Below the pieces are notes generated by a model. The model ran no database searches. It had not been told where the DNA came from and saw only the letters and a program-made list of their open reading frames with translations. The position numbers and the translations under genes are program-made. A stretch of DNA of 64,000 bases. Source: Roseibium alexandrii DFL-11. GTDB taxonomy: Bacteria; Pseudomonadota; Alphaproteobacteria; Rhizobiales; Stappiaceae. Location of the stretch: the NCBI RefSeq assembly GCF_000158095.2, contig NZ_CM011003.1, forward strand, positions 29,930 to 93,929. Reading direction: 5' to 3'. Positions within the stretch are counted from its first letter, which is position 1. Each line of letters opens with the position of its first letter. Of the stretch, positions 1-9,060 are shown piece after piece.

Positions 1-104
1 TTGTTTTTGATTTGCTGGCTCAATAGTGACGAAAAACGCGCAATTTTTCCCCTTGTTGAGTTGGGGTCCAGTTCCTTGTCAGAAATTGCGGCTTCTTCTG
101 TCAT
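1..104 (-). CDS. repA: Partial N-terminus of a probable RepA partition ATPase (repABC type), cut by the window edge
   Basis: An open frame starts with ATG at 104 and runs leftward off the window for 34 codons. A good ribosome site (GGAGTGG) precedes the ATG. The peptide contains RFSSLLSQQIKN, which resembles the early helical segment of RepA proteins of repABC plasmids (usually about 400 aa; RepA is the ParA-like ATPase that also represses the operon). The upstream parS-like palindrome at 196-211 agrees with that reading. Only the first tenth of the protein is visible and the N-terminus is the least conserved part of RepA, so the call rests on weak similarity plus context. It could be another replication or regulatory protein. 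Confidence 0.42.
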   Translation of the reverse strand, partial: MTEEAAISDKELDPNSTRGKIARFSSLLSQQIKN

Positions 105-195
105 TATCCACTCCGACGCAAAAATTTGAAAAACACGGAAATAAGCGTCAGAGCGAACTAAGGGCGAATTAGTGATTCCTGTCAATGGCTTTTTA

Positions 196-211
196 GTTAA
201 CGCCCGTTAAC
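196..211. promoter_or_regulatory. parS-like centromere site (repABC type)
   Basis: The 16-mer GTTAACGCCCGTTAAC has perfect 7-bp arms (GTTAACG/CGTTAAC). It matches the repABC parS consensus GTTNNCNGCNGNNAAC at all specified positions except one central base. It lies about 90 bp upstream of the putative repA start, a usual location. RepB binding is inferred. Confidence 0.45.
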
Positions 212-224
212 TTTTCCACCGTCG

Positions 225-238
225 ACACGATATCGTGT
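225..238. repeat. 14-bp perfect palindrome upstream of putative repA
   Basis: ACACGATATCGTGT is a perfect palindrome 13 bp beyond the parS-like site. It may be an operator for the replication operon; nothing in the sequence identifies the binding protein. Confidence 0.3.
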
Positions 239-397
239 GCCTAGAGAAAATGGACCACACTAGTACTTGCAGGCAGACTCTGCTCATGGTGCATTTGTTC
301 AGAAGCGCAGGGCGAGCTAAACAAGGATGTACGCCTCATAATATTCGAATCAGATCAGCGAAGACCCGAATGTATCCTGAGATCAGGCGTTCGGCGT

Positions 398-529
398 CTA
401 AGTTTTGATGCGCGGAGACCGCGTTGCGTCCTGTGTTTTTTGATAGCTATGACTCGGTTTCGTATTCCCTTTCGCCCACTCACGCACGGCAGTCAGATTG
501 ACGCCCAGTGTATCCACCACCGTTTTCAT
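398..529 (-). pseudogene. Remnant of an IS3-family transposase OrfB N-terminus
   Basis: A 43-codon frame begins MKTVVDTLGV and continues with a segment of the pattern VREWAKGNTKPSHSYQKTQD. This is the arrangement of the start of OrfB in IS2-like IS3-family elements (MK.V.ETLGV....VER......KPR..Y.K.QDA..). It stops after about 43 residues, while an intact OrfB is near 270-300 aa, and no DDE core is visible beside it. I read it as a decayed insertion-sequence scar near the replication region. Confidence 0.45.
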
Positions 530-643
530 GACAAATGTCCACCTTGAAACTCCATAAAAAGTAGAGGTCTTTTATTAGATCGCCGCATTCGGGGTCTAAT
601 TCTAAAATGTCTTCTTGCCGAACTGACACTCAAGTTCTCGAGT

Positions 644-682
644 GAGGTCTCTCGGCGCAATGTTATTGCGCTAGGAGACCTC
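644..682. repeat. Long near-perfect hairpin
   Basis: Two nested inverted repeats make one 18-bp stem: GAGGTCTC (644-651) pairs with GAGACCTC (675-682) and GCGCAAT (655-661) with ATTGCGC (665-671), with a 3-nt loop and a single mismatch flanked by G-T pairs between the two blocks. No T-run follows on either strand, so a simple intrinsic terminator is unlikely. It could be a structured RNA or a protein site. Confidence 0.4.
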
Positions 683-1841
683 AGAAAAGCTCTCTCCATC
701 TTAAAGCTTGTTGCCTACGAATTGCGGCGTGAACGAAGAAGACCAACATCGGCGACAACTCTGAATGACAAGTTCTATTCAGACATAAGCCGCGCTCACG
801 GCTACCTGTAGACCCATTCGTCAAACAATTGTGTTAGGTCGAAATGCATTTCTTTTAAGACAGGTCGGGCAAAGCAATTCCAGAAGGTGGCGCCACGAGA
901 TTTTAACAACCCTTCTTTCCAAAAGGTTCGTACTGACATCGTTCATCGTATGAATTTACCAGCACTGCGTCGTGCCAAATTGTTGTGAGACAATTCGACC
1001 AATTGGATTTCCAAGCCCCCCTCCTCTCCGCTAGGCAACATCCAACCTCCAGCCCCGGATCAACGATTTGAAGTTCCCATGTTGGATGACCAGAAATTGA
1101 TTTCCAACCCACGCCAAATCGGCATTTGGACGCAGCTTGGCGACCAAGAGCTCGGTTCCGTCTACGAGACCAGACTCTGCATTATCGGCAACACAGAACG
1201 CAATCATCTCAAACACCGCAGATGAAGTTCCGTCTGCGATGTAATGGAATCCGCAAACCTGTTGACTTGATACGTTTCTGAACACCTAGTTCCGAGTGGA
1301 GTGTCAGATGACACGGGGTCAAGCAATTGTTTTTTCGATGTTTTTTTTCCGAGACGTCATTCCTTCCAATCGAATGCGAACAATTCTTGAACTCCCCTCC
1401 CCCGATTTGCGGCCACGAGAACAATTGAATCCCGCGGTGAAAACATCGTCTCCCTTTTCCTACCAAAGAAGTATTGAGGTCCCACTGGGCAATCCCATCA
1501 AAAAATACAACAGGACCGTAAACGCTAGCGAATGATTGCTACGGCGATTTTGAACCGCCCAGACAGCTGATGCTAAATGGCAACCGTCGAGCACTAAGGT
1601 AGGAAGTGACCGGCCGGAAGATGCCGACCGTAAGATATATTCATTACGAGGGCAGGGGTCTCCAACCTAAAGAAGTGAACATCAGGTTCGGATGGCCGAA
1701 AAGCTCGATCGCGGTGTGCTCAAGAGCAATGGTGAACGTAAAGCGACCACTGGCTGTCCGAAGCGATGATTTTACTCCACAGGGGAACAAGTTTAGAACC
1801 AGCGCACACCCAGCTCCCAGTATCGACCTGCAAGGAACCCA
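683..1841. other. Gene-poor stretch
   Basis: No open frame in this 1.16-kb stretch has a convincing start, ribosome site or recognisable domain. The several 60-95-codon frames overlap each other on both strands and show no family motif. I see no tRNA or repeat array. Confidence 0.5.
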
Positions 1842-2288
1842 ATGTCTGAGGCCCCCGAATACAACACAACTATTGAGCCAGTATATGTTGATCTGACTGC
1901 GGATATCGTTTCCGCATATGTGAGCAACAAGATTGCTTCGGGTGATCTGGCAACTTTGATAGCGACGGTTCATTCGGCTCTCGTTTCGGCCGCACAAACG
2001 GTACAGGAACCAGCCGTTGAAGAACTTGTCCCGGCTGTACCGGTCAAAAAGTCCATCCTGGGCGACTACATCATCTGTCTCGAGGACGGCAAAAAATTCA
2101 AATCGCTGAAGCGCCACCTGCGCACGCATTTCGACATGACGCCGGAAGACTACCGGGCCAAGTGGAACCTGCCTGTGGACTACCCGATGGTCGCCCCGAA
2201 CTACGCCGCGGCGCGGTCGGATCTCGCCAGGAAAATGGGGCTGGGTCGGAAACAGGGTCGCAGGAGCAAGTCGGCGAGCAAGAGCTAG
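1842..2288 (+). CDS. mucR: MucR/Ros-family transcriptional regulator
   Basis: This 148-aa protein has the Ros/MucR zinc-finger signature at about residues 76-120: ICLEDGKKFKSLKRHLRTH followed by a DMTPEDYR segment and a basic tail (GRKQGRRSKS). The finger is the C-x2-D type, with Asp in place of the second Cys and two His in the RHLRTH block, a variant known in MucR proteins that still fold. The family represses or silences AT-rich promoters for exopolysaccharide, motility and virulence in alphaproteobacteria. It stands alone on its strand, so its plasmid targets are unknown; one possibility is silencing of the AT-rich accessory region. The first 65 residues are a weakly conserved helical oligomerisation region, normal for MucR. 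Confidence 0.9.
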   Translation: MSEAPEYNTTIEPVYVDLTADIVSAYVSNKIASGDLATLIATVHSALVSAAQTVQEPAVEELVPAVPVKKSILGDYIICLEDGKKFKSLKRHLRTHFDMTPEDYRAKWNLPVDYPMVAPNYAAARSDLARKMGLGRKQGRRSKSASKS

Positions 2289-2406
2289 TTTTTGTCTCGC
2301 CTGGACAGGACCCAGCCGGAGCTGAACCTCCGGTGCGCGGGGCACAATTCGATCACTCTGAAGCATGTGCCTGCAGCGACCGGTTCCCTGCCGGCAAGTC
2401 CGCCGG

Positions 2407-3429
2407 TCAAGAAAGCTGATCGAGCAAGGCCGAAGTCGCCGGCATGCGTTTCAGGCTTGCCGTAATGCGCTTGCGCCATTCCGGACCGGTTTCCAATGCG
2501 GTCTGGTAGGCTTCGGCAAGGTCGTCCGGCCTTGTCTCCGTCAATACCTCGATCAGAAATGCCGCCTGGGCCCGGTCTTTATGCGCCTTGAGTGCATCCG
2601 CTCCTCCTTGCCTCCGGTCGGCGACGATGAGCTTGTGCACCGCATAGCGCTCCGGGCGCGGGATCTGCACCAGCACGCCTGAGCGATAGAGAAAGGGAAC
2701 ACTGATCGGATCGGCAATCAGGTAATTGAGAAAATGCAGACTTTGCGCACTGACACCAAGGGCGGCAAGATCGCGGATGGCCTCATCCTCTTCGAAGGAC
2801 GGTGTCAGAAACTCGACCAGGGTCTGGCGATGTGTTTGCCGCCAGCGCCAGGTCTTGCCACTTTCGATCGCAGGCACGGGATCGAACTGAAGCTCGGAAA
2901 AGACCTCTGCAAGGGGAGGGTCGACTGTGTCCGCGAGGGCGAGTGACAACCGCTCGAAAGTTGCAATGTCGATGTCATCCGTCGTGGCCGACTGGTCGAA
3001 GCCGATCCGGATGCCGAGCTCGCCTTCATAACAGCGGAAGGCCTGCGTACCGACGATCGTTCCACCGAGCCGAAAGACGCCGGCTTTGGCCATGGCCGAA
3101 ACCACCTGGCCGGATCCGACATCGGCGAACAGATAGCCTTCCGCCCGCAGCACCCGCATCAGTCTTGCCCGATCCCGTTCGGCAAGTTTCGCCGCCCTGG
3201 CGATCTCCGATTGCCGCTCCAGGCGGCTCCGAAGTTCCGGCGTGTCTTCGCCAATATACCGGTCGATGGTTTTCCGCCCGACGCGGAAGTGGTCGTACCA
3301 ATAGGTCTTGGAGCCGACCTCCTTCGACCGTGGCGCGCCGCGCAGCTCCGACACTTCGCTGTCACGTAGGGACCGTCGCAAGTCCGTCCAGGCGGCTGTG
3401 CCGATTGCGCTGTGATAGTCGATGGTCAC
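2407..3429 (-). CDS. GSU2403-family nucleotidyltransferase-fold protein
   Basis: The 340-aa product matches the family named for GSU2403, which has a nucleotidyltransferase fold. The middle part (about residues 105-160) holds FRLGGTIVGTQAF followed by TDDIDIATF, where the D-x-D pair sits where such folds bind metal. The N-terminus has a basic helical region, and the C-terminus is helical with an RYAVHKLIVADRR motif. The start is GTG at 3429; the promoter contains two strong inverted repeats. Nucleotidyltransferase-fold proteins of this kind occur in mobile DNA and some act as toxins or RNA-modifying enzymes, but the activity here is not known. It is a single gene, not obviously paired, since the convergent neighbour is mucR. 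Confidence 0.7.
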   Translation of the reverse strand: MTIDYHSAIGTAAWTDLRRSLRDSEVSELRGAPRSKEVGSKTYWYDHFRVGRKTIDRYIGEDTPELRSRLERQSEIARAAKLAERDRARLMRVLRAEGYLFADVGSGQVVSAMAKAGVFRLGGTIVGTQAFRCYEGELGIRIGFDQSATTDDIDIATFERLSLALADTVDPPLAEVFSELQFDPVPAIESGKTWRWRQTHRQTLVEFLTPSFEEDEAIRDLAALGVSAQSLHFLNYLIADPISVPFLYRSGVLVQIPRPERYAVHKLIVADRRQGGADALKAHKDRAQAAFLIEVLTETRPDDLAEAYQTALETGPEWRKRITASLKRMPATSALLDQLS

Positions 3430-3432
3430 ACG

Positions 3433-3502
3433 TTACCCCACATACTTTTTCTCGTGGGGTAAGAATAGCATATTTGCTATCCCACAGAAATTTTTTTGTG
3501 GG
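3433..3502. promoter_or_regulatory. Triple inverted-repeat operator region upstream of the nucleotidyltransferase-fold gene
   Basis: Three inverted repeats lie directly upstream of the GTG start at 3429: TTACCCCAC (3433-3441) with GTGGGGTAA (3454-3462), ATAGCA (3465-3470) with TGCTAT (3475-3480), and CCCACA (3481-3486) with TGTGGG (3497-3502). The outer two share a TACCCCACA half-site, so one dimeric protein could bind both. Autoregulation is an inference. Confidence 0.55.
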
Positions 3503-3506
3503 GTAC

Positions 3507-4208
3507 AAAAGGAGCAAGATCTCGGCACCTTCCGAACCGCCTTGTCCTTTGTGTGGAACTCCCACGCGCAACCAAGGAGCAGCTGCTTCAAAAAAATAGC
3601 GCGCCCGTGTTGAGCCTTGGGAGGAAGACACTTGGGCGCGCCTGGAAAGGTGTGCACGTGACGCTGGGTCACCTTGCCCTTTTAGCCGCGTTCAATAAAA
3701 AGATCCATTCGCACAATTGCAGAGTTTTTCCGGGGGTGACACATCGTGGTCGATCAAGCCACGTGCATTGAACCTTTCTGTAGGCGCAGAGATGCGCCTG
3801 ATTTTTTGACACGGCTGATAGGTCCAGGTTTGGCCCCAGCCATAAGGATCTGCGATCACGAAGCTTCGAAACGTCCAATATCTCTTTAGCTAAGACCTAG
3901 ATTAAAGGTCGGCGACGTAGCCTCATTAGATTGTTATATTTGCCAATTCATACAACTCTCCTTAGGTGTGGAAAACTTTTTCTCAACCTTGCGATGACAC
4001 TTCGTTCTGTGTTGGGTTGCGCCCTCTCGCAAGGCAATCAACCACTGATTGCTGTAGCCGCATCTTATTGTTCTCAAATATAAAAGGACGCTCCGAATGA
4101 CCTCCGGAGAGCCTGGGCACTCACCCGTGCCCGGTCCGATAAATGCTGTCTCGGCGAGGCCGCGCCATCCCCTGAACATCTCAGCTTTCACCGGTAGGGG
4201 AGGGGACC
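3507..4208. other. Intergenic region before the trb operon
   Basis: About 700 bp hold no convincing gene. It must contain the trb promoter, but I see no tra-box-like palindrome and no strong -35/-10 pair. A short GTGAC/GTCAC dyad near 3658-3672 is too weak to call. Confidence 0.4.
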
Positions 4209-5213
4209 TTGAGGAACGGTGAAAGCCGCCGCCGACTTATCGCCGGATTAGAGGATTCGCTTGGGCGAACAATCTTGTCGGCGTTGTCGGACGAGGCCGT
4301 CGTTGAGATCATGCTCAACCCGGACGGACAGCTGTTCATCGAGAGCGTCGGTAAAGGCATGGTGCTCTCCGGCGAAATAACGCCCCATGACGCCCAGATC
4401 ATCATGGGCAAGGTCGCACATGCGCTCGGCACGGAAATCACCTCTGACAAGCCGATTATTTCCGGTGAGCTGCCAATAGGCGGTCATCGTTTTGAGGGCC
4501 TGTTGCCACCCATCGTTTCCAAGCCGTCCTTCACGATCCGCAAGAAGGCATCGCTGCTCATCCCGCTTTCCAAGTATGTCAATGATGGCGTGATGACGGA
4601 CGGCCAGGCCACCGTGATCCGTGATGCGGTTGCCGGCCGGAAAAACATTCTGGTTTCGGGCGGTACCGGCACCGGCAAAACGACCCTGACAAACGCGATC
4701 ATTGCCGAAATGGTTTCGGTCGCTCCGGATCACCGCCTCGTCATTCTGGAAGATACCGCGGAAATCCAGTGTGCGGCCAGGAATGCCGTGATCCTGCACA
4801 CGTCCGACACCGTGGACATGCAGCGGCTCCTGAAATCGACCATGCGCTTGCGCCCCGACAGGATCATTGTCGGCGAAGTGCGCGATGGCGCGGCGCTGAC
4901 GCTGCTCAAGGCATGGAACACGGGTCACCCGGGCGGCATCGCCACGGTTCACTCCGACAACGCCTTCACCGCACTGACGCGCCTTGAGCAGTTGATCGCG
5001 GAAGTCTCTCAGCAGCCGATGCCCCACGTCATCGCAGAAGCGGTTGACCTCATCGTTTCGATCGAGCGCTCCGCCGAACACGGTCGCATCGTTCGGGGCA
5101 TCGTGACTGTATCCGGCTTTCGGGACGGCACCTATGACGTCCGTTCAGCAGTCGCATCTCAGTTCCTCAACAAAAATTCCCACGACAGACAAGGGACTCT
5201 TCATGTCGCGTAA
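4209..5213 (+). CDS. trbB: TrbB, VirB11-type conjugation ATPase
   Basis: TrbB is the hexameric cytoplasmic ATPase that powers assembly of the conjugative type IV secretion channel. The 334-aa protein has the VirB11 order: an N-terminal domain, a Walker A motif GGTGTGKT at residues 151-158, an acidic [11 protein letters not shown] strand, the Asp box region [19 protein letters not shown], and a His box ([11 protein letters not shown]). Translation most likely starts at TTG 4209, because AGGGGAGGGGA sits just upstream and no ATG or GTG is in frame before a stop at 4173. It opens an eleven-gene operon in the canonical trb order, and its 3' end overlaps trbC by 11 bp. Confidence 0.93.
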   Translation: MRNGESRRRLIAGLEDSLGRTILSALSDEAVVEIMLNPDGQLFIESVGKGMVLSGEITPHDAQIIMGKVAHALGTEITSDKPIISGELPIGGHRFEGLLPPIVSKPSFTIRKKASLLIPLSKYVNDGVMTDGQATVIRDAVAGRKNILVSGGTGTGKTTLTNAIIAEMVSVAPDHRLVILEDTAEIQCAARNAVILHTSDTVDMQRLLKSTMRLRPDRIIVGEVRDGAALTLLKAWNTGHPGGIATVHSDNAFTALTRLEQLIAEVSQQPMPHVIAEAVDLIVSIERSAEHGRIVRGIVTVSGFRDGTYDVRSAVASQFLNKNSHDRQGTLHVA

Positions 5214-5562
5214 TTTTGTGATTTTTCTAGGCTTGGCCGGGGCCGGACTTTTTTTCATCGAACCAGCCTTCGCCTCCGGCGGCGGCTCGCTTCCCTGGGA
5301 AGGCCCGCTTCAGCAGATCCAGGCGTCTATCAACGGTCCTGTCGCTGGCGCTGTTGGCCTGATCGCGGTGGCGATTGCAGGCGCTATGCTGATTTTCGGG
5401 GGCGAGCTCAACGACTTCGCACGCCGCATGGCCTACGTGGTTCTCGTCCTCGGGATCCTGCTCGGCGCGTCCACGATCGTCGGCCTGTTCGGTTCTGCCG
5501 GTGCCTCCATCGGCATCGCTCCCGCAGTGGAAGCAGCAACCGTGGAACCGGCTCATGGCTGA
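5203..5562 (+). CDS. trbC: TrbC, VirB2-type pilin precursor
   Basis: The 119-aa product has a signal peptide ([20 protein letters not shown]...AFA) and two hydrophobic segments separated by a short polar loop ([11 protein letters not shown]). This is the layout of TrbC/VirB2 pilins, which are cleaved (and in IncP cyclised) to form the conjugative pilus. An upstream in-frame start exists at 5134, but ATG 5203 has an AGGGAC ribosome site and yields a proper signal peptide, so I chose it. The 3' end overlaps trbD by 8 bp. Confidence 0.9.
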   Translation: MSRNFVIFLGLAGAGLFFIEPAFASGGGSLPWEGPLQQIQASINGPVAGAVGLIAVAIAGAMLIFGGELNDFARRMAYVVLVLGILLGASTIVGLFGSAGASIGIAPAVEAATVEPAHG

Positions 5563-5851
5563 CGCGCCGGGCCTCAACAGAGCACGGATCCACCGCGCTC
5601 TTTCACGCCCGACACTGTTGTTCGGGGCAGACCGGGAGTTGGTGCTCGTGACCGGTCTTGCCTCGGTCATTCTGATTTTCGTGATCCTGAAGCCCTATGC
5701 CGCTGTGCTCGGCGTGGCGATCTGGATCGTGGTCGTTGGCGTGCTGCGGATGATGGCAAAGGTGGACCCTCTGATGCGCGCTGTCTATCTGCGGCACGTC
5801 AAATACTGCACCTACTACCGACCGACATCCACGCCCTGGCGGAAATACTGA
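5555..5851 (+). CDS. trbD: TrbD, VirB3-like inner-membrane protein
   Basis: The 98-aa protein begins [19 protein letters not shown], the typical start of TrbD/VirB3, followed by two adjacent membrane spans (about residues 25-70) and a basic C-terminal tail ([13 protein letters not shown]). VirB3-family proteins associate with the VirB4 ATPase, encoded next. The first codons overlap the end of trbC, indicating translational coupling. The length is normal for the family. Confidence 0.9.
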   Translation: MADAPGLNRARIHRALSRPTLLFGADRELVLVTGLASVILIFVILKPYAAVLGVAIWIVVVGVLRMMAKVDPLMRAVYLRHVKYCTYYRPTSTPWRKY

Positions 5852-5853
5852 AC

Positions 5854-8289
5854 ATGGTTGCCCTCAAAAAATTCCGGCACGTCGCGCCGTCCTTTTCCGA
5901 CCTGCTCCCGTACGCGGCGCTGGTCGACAACGGCATCGTGCTCCTGAAGGACGGGGGCTTAATGGCCGGCTGGTATTTTGCCGGGCCGGACAGCGAGAGT
6001 TCGACCGCATTCGAGCGGAACGAAGTCTCCAGGCAGATCAATTCGGTTCTCTCCCGCCTCGGCAATGGCTGGATGATCCAGATGGAAGCGGTTCGCATTC
6101 CCTCGACCGGATATCCGGACAAGGAAAGCTCGCATTTTCCGGACCCAATCACGGCCCTGATCGATGACGAGCGCCGGCAGCGTTTTGAGGCCGGGGAGGG
6201 GCATTTCGAAAGCCAGCACGCCCTCATATTGACCTACCGGCCGCCGGAGAAAAACAAGTCCAAGCTGGTGAAGTACATTTATTCCGACGAAGCCAGCCGG
6301 AACACGTCTTTTGCCTCCCGGACGCTTGAGTATTTCAAGACGACCATCCGCGAATTCGAACAGTACATGGCGAACGTCGTGTCGATCCGGCGCATGGAAA
6401 CGCAGGAAGTGCCGGAAAGGGAAGGGGAGAGGCGCGGCCGCTACGATGATCTCTTACAGTTCGCCCGCTTCGGGTTGATCGGCAAAAACCACCCGATCCG
6501 GCTCCCTGATATCCCGATGTATCTCGACTATCTGGTGACGGCTGAATTTCATCATGGGCTCAATCCCATCGTGGACGGCCGGTATGTCGGCGTGGTGGCG
6601 ATCGACGGGTTCCCTGCCGAAAGCTGGCCGGGGATCCTCAATGCCCTCGATCTCATGCCCATCACCTATCGCTGGTCCAGCCGGTTCATTTTCCTCGATC
6701 CTGTCGAGGCGCGCTCTGTGCTGGAAAAGACCCGCAAGAAGTGGCTGCAGAAGGTGCGGCCGCTGATGGATCAGCTCTTTAAAACGAACTCCGGATCGCT
6801 CGATCAGGACGCCATGGTGATGGTCGAGGAAACCGAGGACGCGATTGCCGAGGCGAACTCGCAGCTCGTCGCCTTCGGCCATTACACGCCTGTCATCGTG
6901 CTCTTCGACGTGAACCAGGCGCGGCTTCAGGAGAAATGCGAGGCAGTGCGGCGGCTCGTGCAGAACGAAGGGTTTGGCGGCCGCATAGAAACCCTGAATA
7001 CCACCGAGGCGTTCCTGGGGAGCCTGCCAGGCGTTTCCTATGCCAACGTTCGCGAGCCTCTGGTGAGCACGCGCAATCTCGCGGACCTCGCTCCTATGAA
7101 TTCCGTCTGGGCCGGATCGCCGGAAGCACCTTGTCCGTTCTATCCTGTTGGATCTCCGCCGCTTATGCAGGTCGCCTCCGGCTCTTCACCGTTCCGCTTC
7201 AATCTTCATGTCGGGGATCTGGGGCACACGCTGATCTTCGGGCCAACCGGTTCGGGTAAATCGACGCTTCTGGCGCTGATCGCAGCTCAGTTCCGGCGCT
7301 ATGAGAACGCGCAAGTGTTTGTCTTCGACAAGGGCAAGTCGATGTACCCGCTCACGCTTGCCATCGGCGCGGATCACTATGATGTCGGCAAGTCGGACAC
7401 ACTGGCCTTTGCGCCGCTCTCCTCTCTCGAGGACGACACCGACAAGGCGTTCGCTGCCGAGTGGCTGGAAACCCTGATCGAAATGCAGGGCGTGAAGGTC
7501 TTGCCGGAGCACCGCAACGCGATCACCACGCAGAATGACCTGATGTCTAAGTCGCAGCGCCGGTCGCTGACCGATTTCGTGTCGGGCGTCCAGAACCGGG
7601 AGATCAAGGACGCGCTGCAATATTACACAGTGGACGGTCCCATGGGATCGCTCCTCGATGCGGAAGAAGACGGCCTGTCGCTGTCCAGGTTCCAGACCTT
7701 CGAGATCGAGGAACTGATGAACATGGGCGACCGGAACCTGATCCCGGTCCTGCTGTATCTGTTCCGCCGGATCGAAAAACGCCTGACCGGTGAACCAAGC
7801 CTGCTCATCCTGGACGAGGCCTGGCTGATGCTCAGTCATCCGGTGTTCCGCGACAAGATCCGGGAATGGCTCAAGGTTCTCCGCAAGGCCAATTGCGCGG
7901 TGGTCCTGGCAACGCAATCGATCTCGGATGCCGACAGATCCGGCATTATCGACGTCCTGAAGGAAAGCTGCCCGACAAAGGTTTGCCTTCCCAATGGCGA
8001 GGCGAAGGTTTCCGGAACACGCGCGTTTTACGAAAAGCTCGGCTTCAACGATCAGCAAATCGAAATCATCGCCTCCGCGATCCCGAAGCGCGAGTACTAC
8101 GTCACGTCTCCGGACGGGCGCCGGCTCTTCGATATGGCGCTCGGCCCGATCACGCTGTCCTTCGTCGGGGCGTCCGCCAAGGACGATCTCAAGCGCATCG
8201 AAGACCTTCACCTCCACTACGGCGACAAATGGCCCACTGAGTGGCTCAAACAAAGAGGAATTGCCAATGCCGAACAGCTCCTTGGCTAG
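5854..8289 (+). CDS. trbE: TrbE, VirB4-type conjugation ATPase
   Basis: TrbE is the large ATPase at the inner-membrane base of the channel; it handles pilin and energises transfer. The 811-aa length is standard. The N-terminal half is the CagE/TrbE/VirB domain, and the C-terminal half is a P-loop ATPase with Walker A GPTGSGKST near residue 463-471 and Walker B LLILDEAWLM near 648-658, followed by a typical VLATQSISDA motif. It begins 2 bp after trbD ends and overlaps the start of trbJ by 23 bp. Confidence 0.95.
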   Translation: MVALKKFRHVAPSFSDLLPYAALVDNGIVLLKDGGLMAGWYFAGPDSESSTAFERNEVSRQINSVLSRLGNGWMIQMEAVRIPSTGYPDKESSHFPDPITALIDDERRQRFEAGEGHFESQHALILTYRPPEKNKSKLVKYIYSDEASRNTSFASRTLEYFKTTIREFEQYMANVVSIRRMETQEVPEREGERRGRYDDLLQFARFGLIGKNHPIRLPDIPMYLDYLVTAEFHHGLNPIVDGRYVGVVAIDGFPAESWPGILNALDLMPITYRWSSRFIFLDPVEARSVLEKTRKKWLQKVRPLMDQLFKTNSGSLDQDAMVMVEETEDAIAEANSQLVAFGHYTPVIVLFDVNQARLQEKCEAVRRLVQNEGFGGRIETLNTTEAFLGSLPGVSYANVREPLVSTRNLADLAPMNSVWAGSPEAPCPFYPVGSPPLMQVASGSSPFRFNLHVGDLGHTLIFGPTGSGKSTLLALIAAQFRRYENAQVFVFDKGKSMYPLTLAIGADHYDVGKSDTLAFAPLSSLEDDTDKAFAAEWLETLIEMQGVKVLPEHRNAITTQNDLMSKSQRRSLTDFVSGVQNREIKDALQYYTVDGPMGSLLDAEEDGLSLSRFQTFEIEELMNMGDRNLIPVLLYLFRRIEKRLTGEPSLLILDEAWLMLSHPVFRDKIREWLKVLRKANCAVVLATQSISDADRSGIIDVLKESCPTKVCLPNGEAKVSGTRAFYEKLGFNDQQIEIIASAIPKREYYVTSPDGRRLFDMALGPITLSFVGASAKDDLKRIEDLHLHYGDKWPTEWLKQRGIANAEQLLG

Positions 8290-9058
8290 ATCGCTCGCCA
8301 GCGTTCTTTGTGTGATCGGAATTGCAGGACCGGTCCAGGCTGGTGGCGCGGTCACCGGTGCGACCGAGTTCACCCAGATCCTCAACAACAGCGAGCTTAT
8401 TGCCCTCGGCGGTCAGAACGCCGAGCAGATTGCCAATCAGGTGCAGCAGATCGGCAACCAGATCCAGATGATCGAAAACCAGATCTCCATCTACGAGAAC
8501 ATGCTGCAGAACACGCTCTCCCTGCCGATGCAGGTTTGGGGCGAGGTTGAACAGAACCTCGGTCAACTGCAGAGCCTGGTCCAAAAGGGTCAAGCCATGG
8601 CCTTCTCGATGGGCAACCTGGATGACACGCTGAAGCAGCGGTTCCAGAGCTACGCCGACTTCGCGAAGAACGGCCTTCCGGACGGGCAGTCGTTTTCGAC
8701 CATGTACCAAGGCTGGTCCGACACCAACCGGGACACGATTTCTTCGACATTGAAAGCGGCCGGATACACCTCGGACCAGTTCGCGACCGAAGAGGACACC
8801 ATGCGCCAGCTCCGGCAGCATTCTCAGTCGGCCGCGGGCCAAAAGCAGGCCCTGCAGGTGGGTCATGAGATCGCAGCGCAGCAAGTCGAACAGATTCAGA
8901 AGCTGCGCGGTCTTGTCTCCCAGCAGATGACCATGATGGGGACCTGGTACCAGTCCGAGCAGACGAAGAGCGACCTCGCTCAGTCAAAAAGGGAAAAGTT
9001 CTTCAATTCGACAATCTTGCCTGTCACTGGCGGAAAAGAAATGGAAGTGGATTTTTGA
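8267..9058 (+). CDS. trbJ: TrbJ, VirB5-like periplasmic pilus component
   Basis: The 263-aa product has a signal peptide (MPNSSLARSLASVLCVIGIAGPVQAGG) and a long Gln-rich coiled-coil body (QIANQVQQIGNQIQMIENQ), the appearance of TrbJ proteins, which are thought to sit at the pilus tip like VirB5. ATG 8267 was chosen because AGAGGAA lies just upstream and it gives a signal peptide; upstream codons in the same frame are antisense to nothing but overlap trbE. Its last 12 residues (PVTGGKEMEVDF) are nearly repeated at the end of the next gene product, which is unusual. Confidence 0.9.
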   Translation: MPNSSLARSLASVLCVIGIAGPVQAGGAVTGATEFTQILNNSELIALGGQNAEQIANQVQQIGNQIQMIENQISIYENMLQNTLSLPMQVWGEVEQNLGQLQSLVQKGQAMAFSMGNLDDTLKQRFQSYADFAKNGLPDGQSFSTMYQGWSDTNRDTISSTLKAAGYTSDQFATEEDTMRQLRQHSQSAAGQKQALQVGHEIAAQQVEQIQKLRGLVSQQMTMMGTWYQSEQTKSDLAQSKREKFFNSTILPVTGGKEMEVDF

Positions 9059-9060
9059 TA

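Noticed and set aside
1644..2366. A 240-codon minus-strand frame
   Set aside because: It is antisense to mucR and shows no domain.
3657..3672. GTGAC/GTCAC dyad before trb
   Set aside because: Five-base arms are expected by chance in this length and no repeat or promoter element accompanies it.
4248..5081. A 277-codon minus-strand frame
   Set aside because: Shadow of trbB; no motif and inconsistent with the operon direction.
7186..8388. A 400-codon open frame on the minus strand
   Set aside because: It is antisense to the trbE ATPase domain and has no recognisable motif or ribosome site.
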